DNA of 64,000 bases from Tannerellaceae bacterium (GTDB lineage Bacteria; Bacteroidota; Bacteroidia; Bacteroidales; Tannerellaceae): the NCBI GenBank assembly GCA_031280645.1, contig JAITGL010000043.1, forward strand, positions 1 through 64,000, written 5' to 3'. Below are positions 1-8,676 of the stretch, piece after piece. A program made the position numbers and the translations under genes. The notes beneath the pieces are model-generated. The model saw only the letters and a program-made list of their open reading frames with translations, had not been told where the DNA came from and did no database searches. Each line of letters starts with the position of its first letter. Within the stretch, counting starts at the first letter, position 1.

Positions 1-735
1 CCCGCCCGACCTCGACGGCGACATTGAAACCCTTTCAACCCCCCGCCCGAACTCGACGGCGCCTTTGAAACCCTTTCAACCCCCCGCCCGAACTCGACGG
101 CAACATTGAACCCGTTTCAAACCCCCGCCCGAACTCGTTTGCAGAATTGCAACGTTACAATTCCCTGTCCGAGCTCGTTTGCAGAATTGCAACGTTACAA
201 TTCCCTGTCCGAGCTCGTTTGCGGAATTGCAACGTTACAATTCCCTGTCCGAACTCGTTTGCGACTTTGAAACAGTTTCAAACTCTCGCCCGAACTCGTT
301 TACGACATTGAAACCGTTTCAAACTCTCGCCCGAGCTCGTTTACGACATTGAAACCGTTTCAAACTCTCGCCCGAACTCGTTTACGACATTGAAACAGTT
401 TCAAAGTCTCGCCCGAACTCGTTTACGACATTGAAACCGTTTCAAACTCTCGCCCGAACTCGTTTACGACATTGAAACTGTTTCAAACCCTCGCTCGAAC
501 TCGTTTATGGAATTGCAACCGTATCCACCTCTCAAATTTTTCTTTTCACGGGATTATAATGTTTCAAAACTCCCGGCCGGAAGGGTGGGGGCAATTGCAA
601 CCGTATCCATCCCTTTAAATTTTTCTTTTCACGGGATTGAAACATTTCAAAACTCCAGGCCGGAAGGGTGGGGGAGATTGCAACCGTATCCACCTCTCAA
701 ATTTTTCTTTTCACGGGATTGAAACATTTCAAAAC
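1..735. repeat. Array A: 41-bp tandem array of palindromic cores
   Basis: About 18 units. Core centres lie near 31, 72, 113, 153.5, 193.5, 233.5, 274, 315, 356, 397, 438, 479, 520, 560.5, 602, 643.5, 685 and 725.5, so every step is 40 to 41.5 bp. Most cores are TTGAAAC-N-GTTTCAA, 7-bp arms around one base. Three (147-240) are TTGCAACGTTACAA. From about 512 the array becomes an 82-83 bp dimer alternating TTGCAACCGTATCCA and TTGAAACATTTCAA. The flanking segment (CCCGCCCGAACTCG type) is also repeated. The left end is cut by the window edge. Short open frames across it are by-products of the repeat. Confidence 0.93.
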
Positions 736-745
736 TCCAGGACGG

Positions 746-1117
746 GCGTCGGCCGGGTGGAAAAATCCGGTTTTCTTTCGGGAAACGGGCTTTGGGGAGA
801 ATTAAATTGATTTAGATCATTTTGAAGATGTTTCCTGTTGGGCAAAAACGGCTTTGGATGCGGGGAACGGGCGGGGCAGGGGAGGCGCGCGGCTGCATCC
901 GGAGGGGCGATTATGGGCGGGCGGTGCACTGTATATATGTATCGCGCGCGCGGGAGGCGTAACGGATGAAAATGGCGCCGGGGCGCCGGGAGACCGGCGG
1001 GGGTACCGGATGCGGTTTTTGCCGGCAGGCGGCGGTTTTTCACGGCGGGCTTGCGGCTTTGCCCTCCGGAGGAGGCGAGGGGGCGGGGCGTACCTCGTGA
1101 ATCTCACCGCAATACAA
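746..1117. other. Intergenic, GC-rich, no gene seen
   Basis: This stretch between array A and the promoter of the first gene is GC-rich and includes an alternating CG run near 943-950. Open frames exist on both strands but show no recognisable protein features and contradict one another, so I read them as chance. Confidence 0.5.
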
Positions 1118-1125
1118 TATCTTTG
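1118..1125 (+). promoter_or_regulatory. -7 box (TATCTTTG) of the GH51-like gene
   Basis: A perfect Bacteroidota -7 element lies 24 bp before the chosen ATG at 1150. No clear TTTG -33 box is visible. The box argues against starts further upstream in the same frame. Confidence 0.65.
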
Positions 1126-1149
1126 CGGAGTATAATTATTTGCATTACA

Positions 1150-2940
1150 ATGAATGACACATTAAGGGTATTATCTGCTGTTTCTGTTTTCTGCCTTTTC
1201 GTTTCCTGCTACCCGCAGGCTCCTGTTACCTCAACCGTTACGGTTGACATGGAGCGCCCCGCAACGCCGCTTAACAGGGCTTTATACGGGCTGTCGGCCG
1301 GAAACGGGTCGGTGGGCGCGCTTCGCTCGGAGATGATTAATAACGGTGATTTTAACGCCGGCGATTCGTTGCCGGGCTGGACTGCCGCGGGCTCCTACGC
1401 TTACCTTGCGCGCAGCTCCTCAAGGCCTTTGGAGGCTTCAAACGAGTTTTCGCTTATGGTTGCTGCAAATCCGTGGCCCGGAGGCCGGGCGGGGGCGGCT
1501 GCAACGGGTTTCGGCGGCTTGCAGGTAAAGGGCGGGCGGAGTTACAGAGTTTCGTTTTACATGCGAACGTCGAGCAGCGTAACTCCTGCGGTTGTGGAGG
1601 TTGCGCTGGAGGATACGGCCGGGGCCAGGCTGTGCGAGCCCTTTGAGGTTATGCCTTCTTATAACTGGACTTTGTGCCGCCGCCAGGTAACGGCTGCCGC
1701 GGACAGCGAATGCGGAGCGCTGTCGTTCTCGATGCGCGAGGCGTCGCTTTTCCTGATCGACGAGGTTTCGCTTCTTCCGGCCGACGATCTTAACGAGTTT
1801 GGCTTGCGCCGCGACGCTATGCTGGCGCTCGATTCGCTTTTGCCGGCCTTCGTGCTGTCCGACGGGGCGGGCAAAACGGCCGGGGCTATGGCCGAGGGCT
1901 TGGGGGCGGAGTTGATTGGGGATAGCGCGGATGCCGGTTGGGAGCGGCTTGCTGTAAATGGTTCGTGGATGATGCGGGGCTGGGATTTGCGGTCGGGTAT
2001 TAAAATCAACGGTTTTGAGGGCGCCGGTTTGGGGGGCTCTGCCGTTGGGTGGGCGGCGGATTTGGCTTGCTTCCTGGTAAAAGCCGAGGGGATGCCCCGG
2101 AGTTTTGAGCGGATTGCGTTTAACCCGGTTGCGGCGCGCTACGGGGCCGGGGGCGGCGGGGAGCCGTTGTTGCTTGCGGGTCCGGGCGGGATTGTTCGTT
2201 CGTCGTTATATTATTTGCTCAGGATGTTTACGGCGAACCGCGGCAATGCGGTTTTGCCTGCCGAGGTGGATACTTACCTGCGCCCGATGGTGGAGGAGGC
2301 TTCCCCTGGCTTTGAGTCGGCCGACGGTAGCTTTGAGGCGGAGGCGGTTACTGTATCGCGGAGCCTGGCATACGATTCGGCGTACAATTACGAGGTTGCG
2401 GCGCGGCTGAAACCTCTTTCGGATTCGCCTTCGGGCGTTTTGCGGGTTACGCCTACGGTTTTCCTGTCGGTTGGGGGCGGCGGCAGCGTGTTATATCGTT
2501 TGGCGGGGAGCTTGAGGGATACTTTGTCGGTTGCTTCGGTTTCGGCGCGTCCCGGCGAGCTTTGCAGCCTCCGCGTATTGTGCAGTTACGATACTGTTAA
2601 GTGCTTCCTTGGGGATCAACCGATTCATCGGGCCGTAAATCCGTCGCTTCCTTCCTTAACTGCAATCGCCTCCCTGGGCGACGACGGCCGGACGGTTATC
2701 CTCAAGGTTGTTAATCCCACGCCGGTTGTTGAGCGTACCCGGATTGTTATTAACGGGGCGCGCGTTCGTCGCCGGGTGGAAACGGAGCGGTTGGCGGTTG
2801 GGGGCGTGCGGCCTGGCGCCGGAAACGAGTTGGGGGGCCTGGCGCCTGTTGTTGCTGTTGAGAAACTGGGCGGGGGAGGTTCGCCGGTTTATGATTTTCC
2901 TCCTAATTCGGTTACGTTAATGCGGCTCAGGATTGACTGA
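1150..2940 (+). CDS. Degenerate GH51-like alpha-L-arabinofuranosidase lipoprotein
   Basis: Predicted 596 residues. The N-terminus is a lipoprotein signal (hydrophobic run, then VSC), so the product is probably tethered to the membrane. The start at 1150 follows a -7 box and gives this signal; upstream in-frame codons do not. After it comes the LYGL segment typical of GH51 starts, a carbohydrate-binding-like beta domain (about residues 70-210), and a GLRRD segment resembling the start of the GH51 barrel. The end resembles the GH51 C-terminal beta domain (SLYYLLRMFTANRG, ILKVVNPTP, PPNSVTLMRLRI). The middle of the TIM barrel appears to be missing, and I find neither the Asn-Glu acid/base motif nor a recognisable nucleophile Glu. 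It may be inactive, a binding protein, or a decaying gene. The family is fairly likely; activity is doubtful. Confidence 0.6.
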   Translation: MNDTLRVLSAVSVFCLFVSCYPQAPVTSTVTVDMERPATPLNRALYGLSAGNGSVGALRSEMINNGDFNAGDSLPGWTAAGSYAYLARSSSRPLEASNEFSLMVAANPWPGGRAGAAATGFGGLQVKGGRSYRVSFYMRTSSSVTPAVVEVALEDTAGARLCEPFEVMPSYNWTLCRRQVTAAADSECGALSFSMREASLFLIDEVSLLPADDLNEFGLRRDAMLALDSLLPAFVLSDGAGKTAGAMAEGLGAELIGDSADAGWERLAVNGSWMMRGWDLRSGIKINGFEGAGLGGSAVGWAADLACFLVKAEGMPRSFERIAFNPVAARYGAGGGGEPLLLAGPGGIVRSSLYYLLRMFTANRGNAVLPAEVDTYLRPMVEEASPGFESADGSFEAEAVTVSRSLAYDSAYNYEVAARLKPLSDSPSGVLRVTPTVFLSVGGGGSVLYRLAGSLRDTLSVASVSARPGELCSLRVLCSYDTVKCFLGDQPIHRAVNPSLPSLTAIASLGDDGRTVILKVVNPTPVVERTRIVINGARVRRRVETERLAVGGVRPGAGNELGGLAPVVAVEKLGGGGSPVYDFPPNSVTLMRLRID

Positions 2941-2965
2941 CGGGGTAAGTGGTTTGGGCGTGGAG

Positions 2966-4633
2966 TTAGCGTTTGCGTTTTTTCGGGATTCGGTTCGTGG
3001 GCATTATTTTCACTTTGTTGAACAGCCAGGTTGTGATGTCGTAGGGCATGTCGGCTCGTTCGTAGATCTGATAGACGTCGGCTAAGATGCTTTTTGTGAT
3101 ATCGCCTTCTACTCCGAATTTTTTTATTGAGATTTTGATTATTTCGGCGTAAGTATTGAGGGATTGGCCGTAGTCTTCCATTCCGGCGTATATTTTTGCT
3201 TTTGTGCACATCGCCATGAGTGTTGCGTAGCGCTCGGCGCCGTATAGCTTTGTGGCGATGTCGATGCCGCGCTCGACGGCGATCATGGCTTTCCGGAAGT
3301 TTTTTTGGTCGTAGTAAAGCCTTGTCAGTCCTTTCACGGCTTCGAGGTATGCGGTTTGATGCTGTTTTGGTCCGGCGTCGGATATGGTTTCGAGCGATTT
3401 AAGGTAGTATTGTTCGGCGGGTTCGTATTGTTTTTGTTCGTAATGGTTTTTGGCTGTGAGGAGGTATGCGAGCGTGAGGCTGTGGTTCATTGGGTCGTTT
3501 GAACATTCGAGCAGGATGTCGATGGCTTGCTTCAGTTCTTCGGCTGCTTTTTCGACTTGTCCTGAAAGGGTTCGGCAGTTGGCGATTTTGACGAGGCTGT
3601 CGGCTGTTTGCTGATGGCGTGGTCCGAATCGCTTGAGGCATGCGTTGAATTGTTTTTCGTACCATTTGATCGCGAGCTGGTAGTTTTGTTGCGATTCGTA
3701 TACGTAGCCGAGTCCTTGCGCTGCGATTGCGGCGTGGTATGCGTATTTGTCGTGGTCTTTTTCGGCTATTGCAACGGCTTTGAGTAGCCATGCGGATGCT
3801 TGCTGCGCGTCTTTTTTCATGAGGTGGAACTGCCCGATGTCGATGGCGAGCAGAAGCTTGGTGGATCGCGTGAGGGCGTGGTCTTTGTCGTATGTTGTTT
3901 TTACTTTGGTCAGAAATTCGTTAGCCTTGGCGTTTTGTCCGGTTTCTTCGAGCAGGAGGGCTATTATGGATTGTGTGACTGCGATGTCGGTTGTGTTTCT
4001 TACGGCTTGCTTGTCGAAAACGGACAGGGCTTTCTGGGCTGCGGCGAGGGCTTTGTTGAGTTGGCGGCTAAAGCGGTATGCTCTGGCGAGGTTGAGGTGA
4101 AGGGTTCCGTTGTATTCGTTTTTCCGTCCGTAGTTTTTTTCATTGTGTTCGATGGCTTTAAAATACCATTCGATGGCTTCCTGGTAGTTGCATTGGCTGT
4201 TGAGTATGTCGGCGATGGCTCCGTATGCGATTCCCATCTTTCCGGGGTCTGGGGCGGGGTCTTGACAGTAGAGGTCGAGGCCGTTCATTACCCATTCCAT
4301 GGCTTCCTTGTCGTTGTGCAGGTGGTAGTAGCATTTGCCGATGCTGACGCGTATTTCGGCTTCGGCGATTTCGTGTTCGTTTAATTCTTTTCTGATTTGC
4401 AGTCCTTTCATGAATGCTTGCATGGCTTCGTTGAATAGGTCTTTTCCGGCGTAGGATGTGCCGGTTTTCATGTGGAGGAGGAGCATTTGGGGGTGGTTTT
4501 GGGGCAGTAGCGCCTGGTATTTTTCGTTGGTTCGGTTGGCGTATTCCATTGCCTGGTCGAAGCTTTCTTCATCGAGATACATGTCGATGATGCGTATGGA
4601 GTCGGATAGCGATTGTTCGATGTCGTCGGTCAT
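2966..4633 (-). CDS. Tetratricopeptide-repeat protein
   Basis: 555 residues, almost entirely helical TPR-type repeats, for example around YYHLHNDKEAMEWVMNGL, CNYQEAIEWYFKAIEH and QNYQLAIKWYEKQFNACL. TPR arrays are protein-interaction scaffolds; no enzymatic domain is visible. There is no signal peptide or membrane segment, so it is probably cytoplasmic. The C-terminus is strongly basic (PKKRKR), suggesting contact with nucleic acid or an acidic partner. It starts 12 bp after the stop of the upstream DUF6261-like gene on the same strand, so the two are probably co-transcribed. The partner and biological role are unknown. Confidence 0.8.
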   Translation of the reverse strand: MTDDIEQSLSDSIRIIDMYLDEESFDQAMEYANRTNEKYQALLPQNHPQMLLLHMKTGTSYAGKDLFNEAMQAFMKGLQIRKELNEHEIAEAEIRVSIGKCYYHLHNDKEAMEWVMNGLDLYCQDPAPDPGKMGIAYGAIADILNSQCNYQEAIEWYFKAIEHNEKNYGRKNEYNGTLHLNLARAYRFSRQLNKALAAAQKALSVFDKQAVRNTTDIAVTQSIIALLLEETGQNAKANEFLTKVKTTYDKDHALTRSTKLLLAIDIGQFHLMKKDAQQASAWLLKAVAIAEKDHDKYAYHAAIAAQGLGYVYESQQNYQLAIKWYEKQFNACLKRFGPRHQQTADSLVKIANCRTLSGQVEKAAEELKQAIDILLECSNDPMNHSLTLAYLLTAKNHYEQKQYEPAEQYYLKSLETISDAGPKQHQTAYLEAVKGLTRLYYDQKNFRKAMIAVERGIDIATKLYGAERYATLMAMCTKAKIYAGMEDYGQSLNTYAEIIKISIKKFGVEGDITKSILADVYQIYERADMPYDITTWLFNKVKIMPTNRIPKKRKR

Positions 4634-4645
4634 GTTTGCTTGCGT

Positions 4646-5368
4646 TTACTCTTGCGTTGTTTGCGGGGGCGATGATGCGAGCGTTCCGGCTTTGGCTTGT
4701 TCGATCAGCATGTTGATTCGGTAGATTACTTCGTGGCATTGGGGGTCGTCGTGGTAGATTGACATGGCGTTGATGAATCGTACGGTTGCGTAGTAGGCTT
4801 TCTCGGCTTCTTTCCGGGACCGGTCGTTGGTTCGGGTGATAACGTTTACGTTGTTTATTTCAAAGTATTGGTCTTTGCCGAGCTTGACGAGGCGCTTGAG
4901 GGATCGTTTCAGCTCCATCAGCCAGTCGAATATGCCTGCGCGCTTGAGGGTTTCGTGCGGGATTTCGTTTTCGAGGCGGGAGGTAACGAGGGCGAGCAGG
5001 TCGGTTAGTCCGGCGGCGGAGAGTGATGCCGGGTAGCCTCCGGCTTCGTTCAGTATGGCGTGGATTTTGAATCCTGTGTCGCGCGATGTTTGTCCGTAGT
5101 GCGCCATCAGTCCGTCGGCGAGCTCTCTGATTGTCGACCAAACGCTGTGGCTGTGCTTTTCTTCGCTTGCTATTTGCATTGCGAGCATACTTTGCGATGT
5201 TTGCAGCAGTGCTTCGCGGTAGATGTTTACGGCTTTTGTGAAGGTGTTAAGGGATGGTTGGAATTTTTCATCCGTTATTCGTAGGATATGTTCTGATATT
5301 TTTTCGAGGAATACTAAAGAGTCGCGTTGGGCTAATTTTCGTAAGTAATAATTGCTTATTTGTTTCAT
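4646..5368 (-). CDS. DUF6261-like hypothetical protein
   Basis: 240 residues, mostly helical, with no signal peptide or membrane segment. The overall pattern (N-terminal LRITDEKFQPSL region and a C-terminal NAMSIYHDDP segment) resembles the Bacteroidota family DUF6261, whose function is unknown; I assign it from memory of the family. It is the first gene of a two-gene minus-strand unit with the TPR gene downstream. A minus-strand -7 box (TATTTTTG) lies about 43 bp before its start codon. Confidence 0.6.
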   Translation of the reverse strand: MKQISNYYLRKLAQRDSLVFLEKISEHILRITDEKFQPSLNTFTKAVNIYREALLQTSQSMLAMQIASEEKHSHSVWSTIRELADGLMAHYGQTSRDTGFKIHAILNEAGGYPASLSAAGLTDLLALVTSRLENEIPHETLKRAGIFDWLMELKRSLKRLVKLGKDQYFEINNVNVITRTNDRSRKEAEKAYYATVRFINAMSIYHDDPQCHEVIYRINMLIEQAKAGTLASSPPQTTQE

Positions 5369-5410
5369 CGTGGATACTTGCGTTGTTTTATCATTCCATT
5401 AAGAGATGTG

Positions 5411-5418
5411 CAAAAATA
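5411..5418 (-). promoter_or_regulatory. -7 box (TATTTTTG) for the DUF6261/TPR unit
   Basis: On the minus strand this reads TATTTTTG, matching TAnnTTTG. A CTTG that could serve as -33 box lies 19 bp upstream (5438-5441). The second start-proximal candidate at 5486-5493 has no -33 partner. Confidence 0.5.
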
Positions 5419-5558
5419 ATGTATTTTATTCGTCGGGCAAGAAAAAGAGTAGGGAATAGTTGCGGGTATCTTATGGCGTGGATTGCAAAAATATAAAGCA
5501 TGCGAGCTTTTTATCCGGCGCTTGCCGGGGCTTGGTTTTTATCCTTGGGGGGAAACAG

Positions 5559-5576
5559 TTTACCCCCGGGGGTAAA
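5559..5576. repeat. 18-bp perfect palindrome in a divergent intergenic region
   Basis: TTTACCCCCGGGGGTAAA is a perfect palindrome. It sits within the 423-bp gap between the divergent DUF6261-like gene and prs, near neither identified -7 box (5411 and 5721). A GGGGGGAAAC run precedes it directly. It could be an operator or a cruciform; nothing else in this gap looks like a gene. Confidence 0.6.
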
Positions 5577-5720
5577 TCGCTCTTTGCTTGGAGTATTTTC
5601 TTTTCCCTTCGGGATACTTGGGCTTATTTTAAGCAAAAGGGCTATGCGCCGAGGGTTATGGAGGTGAAATAAGGGCGGGAGTGATGGCGGGGCGGACTAA
5701 CTCCAACAGTGGATTTTCTT

Positions 5721-5728
5721 TATATTTG
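5721..5728 (+). promoter_or_regulatory. -7 box (TATATTTG) for prs
   Basis: A perfect TAnnTTTG element 64 bp before the prs start codon. It is inconsistent with any start upstream of 5721. No convincing TTTG -33 element precedes it. Confidence 0.6.
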
Positions 5729-5791
5729 CGCCGCTATTCTGTTTTTAATAAAGAATCAAGTCATCATAAATATTTTTATAAAGAACGAACA

Positions 5792-6736
5792 ATGAACAAA
5801 GAGCTTCCTTTCTTAGTTTTTTCGGGAACGCAGTCGCGCTATCTGGCGGAGAAAATATGCGTCGAGCTTGAATGTCCGCTTGGGCAGATGAAGATACTGC
5901 ATTATGCCGACGGCGAGTTTTCGGTTTCATACGAGGAGTCGATACGCGGCCGCGACGTATTCCTGGTGCAATCAACCTTTCCTAATGCCGACAACCTGAT
6001 GGAACTCCTCCTGATGGTCGACGCCGCCAAGCGGGCTTCGGCTAATAGCGTCATTGCCGTTGTTCCGTATTTCGGCTGGGCCAGGCAGGATCGTAAAGAC
6101 CAGCCGCGGGTTTCAATCGGGGCCAAACTGATTGCCGATATGATGAGCGCCGCCGGTATCGACCGTCTTATAACAATGGATTTGCATGCCGATCAGATTC
6201 AGGCTTTCTTTAACGTTCCGGTTGATCATCTGTACGCTTCTAACGTGTTTATCAAGTATATCAGCGAGTTTATTCCTCTTGACAACTTAGTGATGGCAAC
6301 TCCCGACGTGGGCGGAACCAAACGCGCCAGCAGCTACTCGAAGTACCTTGAAGTCCCGATGGTTATTTGCTACAAGTCGCGCATTAAGGCCAACGAGATC
6401 GACGATATGCGCATCATTGGCGACGTGGCCGGCTTAGACGTGCTGCTGGTTGACGACATTGTCGACACCGCCGGCACCATCACCCGGGCGGCTAACCTGA
6501 TGATACGGAACGGGGCCCGGTCGGTTAGCGCCATTGCCAGCCACGCCGTGATGTCTGACCCGGCCTCGGCGAAAGTAACCGAATCTAATCTTAAGGAAAT
6601 CATATTTACCGACTCCATCCCTTACAATAAATCGTGCGACAAGGTGCGTATCATCTCAATAGCCAAAATGTTTGCCGATGCCATTAAGAGGGTATACCTC
6701 AACGAGTCGATAAGCGACCTTTACGTTATAAAGTAA
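5792..6736 (+). CDS. prs: Ribose-phosphate pyrophosphokinase
   Basis: 314 residues, the usual size. It makes PRPP from ribose 5-phosphate and ATP, feeding purine, pyrimidine, NAD, histidine and tryptophan synthesis in the cytoplasm. Visible signatures are the N-terminal FSGTQSRYLAEKI strand, the flexible-loop region WARQDRKDQPR, the MDLHADQIQAFF segment and the PRPP-binding loop DVLLVDDIVDTAGTI. The start at 5792 gives the normal N-terminus and lies downstream of the -7 box. The downstream nadC gene consumes PRPP, but the intervening rlmH faces the other way, so there is no operon. Confidence 0.97.
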   Translation: MNKELPFLVFSGTQSRYLAEKICVELECPLGQMKILHYADGEFSVSYEESIRGRDVFLVQSTFPNADNLMELLLMVDAAKRASANSVIAVVPYFGWARQDRKDQPRVSIGAKLIADMMSAAGIDRLITMDLHADQIQAFFNVPVDHLYASNVFIKYISEFIPLDNLVMATPDVGGTKRASSYSKYLEVPMVICYKSRIKANEIDDMRIIGDVAGLDVLLVDDIVDTAGTITRAANLMIRNGARSVSAIASHAVMSDPASAKVTESNLKEIIFTDSIPYNKSCDKVRIISIAKMFADAIKRVYLNESISDLYVIK

Positions 6737-6769
6737 AGATTGCGCGGGCAGGACTTGGCCGACATCTGT

Positions 6770-7243
6770 TTAGCCATGATGATATCCCTCGTTTTTCAGT
6801 ATAGTCATAGCCCGGTAAGCCTGCTCGATAAAGATAAGGCGAACCATTTGATGCGAGAAAGTCATACGGCTTAGCGAAACCATGCCGGCCGCCGCCGCAT
6901 ACACTTTTTGCCCGAAGCCGTAAGGCCCTCCCACAACAAATGCGAGCCTCTTGCTCCCCGCATTTATATGCTTGCCGATAAATTCGGAAAACTCAACGGA
7001 AGTATACTCCCTGCCCTTTTCGTCGAGAAGGATGCAACAGTCGCCGGGGCGAAGGGCGCGGAGGATAAGCTCGCCCTCCTTATCCCGGCGGATGCTTGGC
7101 GCGAGGTTTTCTGTTTTCCGGATGTCGGGAATTACGATTTGCTCGAAGGGTATATAGTGGGCAATGCGATCGGCATAGTCGTTGATAAGCCGGTTGTACG
7201 GCGGGTTGTCGGTTTTACCGACCATGATGAGGAGTAGCTTCAT
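6770..7243 (-). CDS. rlmH: 23S rRNA (pseudouridine-1915-N3)-methyltransferase
   Basis: 157 residues, full length for RlmH, a small SPOUT methyltransferase that methylates pseudouridine 1915 in helix 69 of 23S rRNA on the assembled ribosome. Visible signatures are the N-terminal KLLLIMVGKT, the LDEKGREYTSVEFSEFI segment, the SAM-binding FVVGGPYGFG knot region and the C-terminal SHQMVRLIFIEQAYRA with EGYHHG at the end. It is divergent from the DUF4783 gene, and convergent with prs with a 33-bp gap. Confidence 0.96.
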   Translation of the reverse strand: MKLLLIMVGKTDNPPYNRLINDYADRIAHYIPFEQIVIPDIRKTENLAPSIRRDKEGELILRALRPGDCCILLDEKGREYTSVEFSEFIGKHINAGSKRLAFVVGGPYGFGQKVYAAAAGMVSLSRMTFSHQMVRLIFIEQAYRAMTILKNEGYHHG

Positions 7244-7368
7244 TGCGTATTGTTTAATTTAATGTCTGGCGGGAGATATCCTTGCGGGCAATTTCCGGGC
7301 CGGATTGGAAAACCAAAATAAGTAGCGATATTTGCGCATAATCACTTATAAAATAAATAAGAAAAGCC

Positions 7369-7740
7369 ATGCAAAGAATCATTTTTTTAATCCTCCTGCT
7401 ATTATCTTCAATGCAGATGAGCGCAACCGACATCGCCCCGGTTAGCGCAGCCTTCAAGGCCGGCAACGCCTCTGCGCTGGCCGCAATGTTCGACTCGGAA
7501 GTCGACGTAGCAATCCCCGGATCTACAAAAACGTGCAGCTCCAGGGAAGCCGTCGAGGCGCTTAACGCATTCTTTTCCGCAGGCAAGCCGTCGGGCTTTA
7601 CCGTTGTTCACAACGCCGACAAGAAAGACAGCGGCTTTATAGTTGGCAAGCTCGCAACGCCGAAAGGCGAATTCCGCGTTAACATATCCTATCGCGTCGA
7701 GGGAAACAAAGCTATCATACAATCTGTTAGAATCGAATAA
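7369..7740 (+). CDS. DUF4783 family secreted protein
   Basis: 123 residues with an N-terminal signal peptide (IIFLILLLLSSMQMSA), so exported. The remainder resembles DUF4783, a small NTF2-like domain of unknown function found in Bacteroidota. Its placement between rlmH and nadC, 12 bp ahead of nadC on the same strand, matches a gene order I associate with this phylum. No catalytic residues can be named. Confidence 0.85.
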   Translation: MQRIIFLILLLLSSMQMSATDIAPVSAAFKAGNASALAAMFDSEVDVAIPGSTKTCSSREAVEALNAFFSAGKPSGFTVVHNADKKDSGFIVGKLATPKGEFRVNISYRVEGNKAIIQSVRIE

Positions 7741-7752
7741 ACCTCCCGGCAA

Positions 7753-8598
7753 ATGGAACATCTTATCGACCAACTCATCCGCCTTGCCTTTGCCGAAGAC
7801 ATCGGCGGCGGCGACGTAACCACCCTCTGCTGCATCCCCGGCGAAGCCTTCGGAAAGGCGCAACTCATTGTAAAGGAACCAGGAATTATCGCCGGTGTCG
7901 ACGTTGCCCAACGCATTTTCCACACCTTCGACCCCGATATGGTAATAAACATTGCCATCAACGACGGCGCTACGGTTGTATACGGCAGCATAGCCTTCAC
8001 CGTTGAAGGAAAAGTAAGGTCGCTGCTGCAAACCGAACGTCTTGTACTCAACGTAATGCAGCGCATGAGCGGCATAGCCACCACCACCCGCCGATACGTC
8101 GACGCCCTTGCCGGAACCGGAACTCGCGTACTCGACACCCGCAAAACCACTCCCGGCATGAGGATGCTCGAGAAAGAAGCCGTAAGGATCGGCGGAGGCG
8201 TAAACCATCGCATCGGCCTTTTCGATATGATCCTCCTCAAAGACAATCACATTGATTTTGCCGGCGGAATAGTTCCCGCCATTGCCAAAGCCCGCGCCTA
8301 TGTTGCAGAAACCAAGCAGGACTTGAAAATCGAAATCGAAGTGCGAAACTTCGGCGAGCTTAACCAAGTTCTCGCCACGGGAGGCATTAACCGCATCATG
8401 CTCGACAATTTTAATGTTGCCGACACTCGCGAGGCTGTTCGCCTTATCAACGGCCGTTATGAAACGGAATCGTCGGGCGGCATCACCTTCGATACTCTCA
8501 GGACGTATGCCGAAACCGGCGTTGATTACATTTCTGTAGGAGCGCTCACTCATTCTGTAAAAAGTTTAGACATGAGCTTGAAGAGAATTGAGCGCTGA
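7753..8598 (+). CDS. nadC: Nicotinate-nucleotide pyrophosphorylase (carboxylating)
   Basis: 281 residues, normal size. It converts quinolinate and PRPP to nicotinate mononucleotide, CO2 and pyrophosphate in de novo NAD synthesis. Signatures are the N-terminal EDIGGGDVTT, the RMSGIATTTRRYVDAL helix, the active-site stretch LDTRKTTPGMRMLEKEA, GGGVNHRIGLFDMILLKDNH and the C-terminal VDYISVGALTHS. It is probably co-transcribed with the DUF4783 gene 12 bp upstream. A long open frame on the opposite strand is a codon-bias shadow. An unusually long hairpin lies just past its stop. Confidence 0.97.
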   Translation: MEHLIDQLIRLAFAEDIGGGDVTTLCCIPGEAFGKAQLIVKEPGIIAGVDVAQRIFHTFDPDMVINIAINDGATVVYGSIAFTVEGKVRSLLQTERLVLNVMQRMSGIATTTRRYVDALAGTGTRVLDTRKTTPGMRMLEKEAVRIGGGVNHRIGLFDMILLKDNHIDFAGGIVPAIAKARAYVAETKQDLKIEIEVRNFGELNQVLATGGINRIMLDNFNVADTREAVRLINGRYETESSGGITFDTLRTYAETGVDYISVGALTHSVKSLDMSLKRIER

Positions 8599-8621
8599 AA
8601 CGTGAGAATTATCATTTGAAC

Positions 8622-8676
8622 AACCATAGCTTTGTAAGATTCATAAACGCCCTGCGAATCTTACAAAGCTATGGTT
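8622..8676. terminator. 21-bp perfect inverted repeat between convergent genes
   Basis: Arms 8622-8642 and 8656-8676 are perfectly complementary over 21 bp, with a 13-nt loop. It lies 23 bp past nadC, and its right arm contains the stop codon (8669-8671) of the convergent metallophosphoesterase gene. No T-run follows on either strand, so it is not a classical intrinsic terminator. It may act as a bidirectional terminator or an mRNA 3'-end stabiliser. Confidence 0.7.

Noticed and set aside
507..722. 71-codon frame across the end of array A
   Set aside because: A by-product of the 82-83 bp dimeric repeat, with no similarity to a protein and no promoter.
1..735. Arrays considered as CRISPR
   Set aside because: The constant part is only 8-15 bp and palindromic, spacers are related to one another or inverted copies, and there is no cas gene in the window.
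7408..8553. 381-codon frame on the minus strand opposite DUF4783 and nadC
   Set aside because: nadC is certain from motifs; the reverse frame is open because of codon bias and has no recognisable features.
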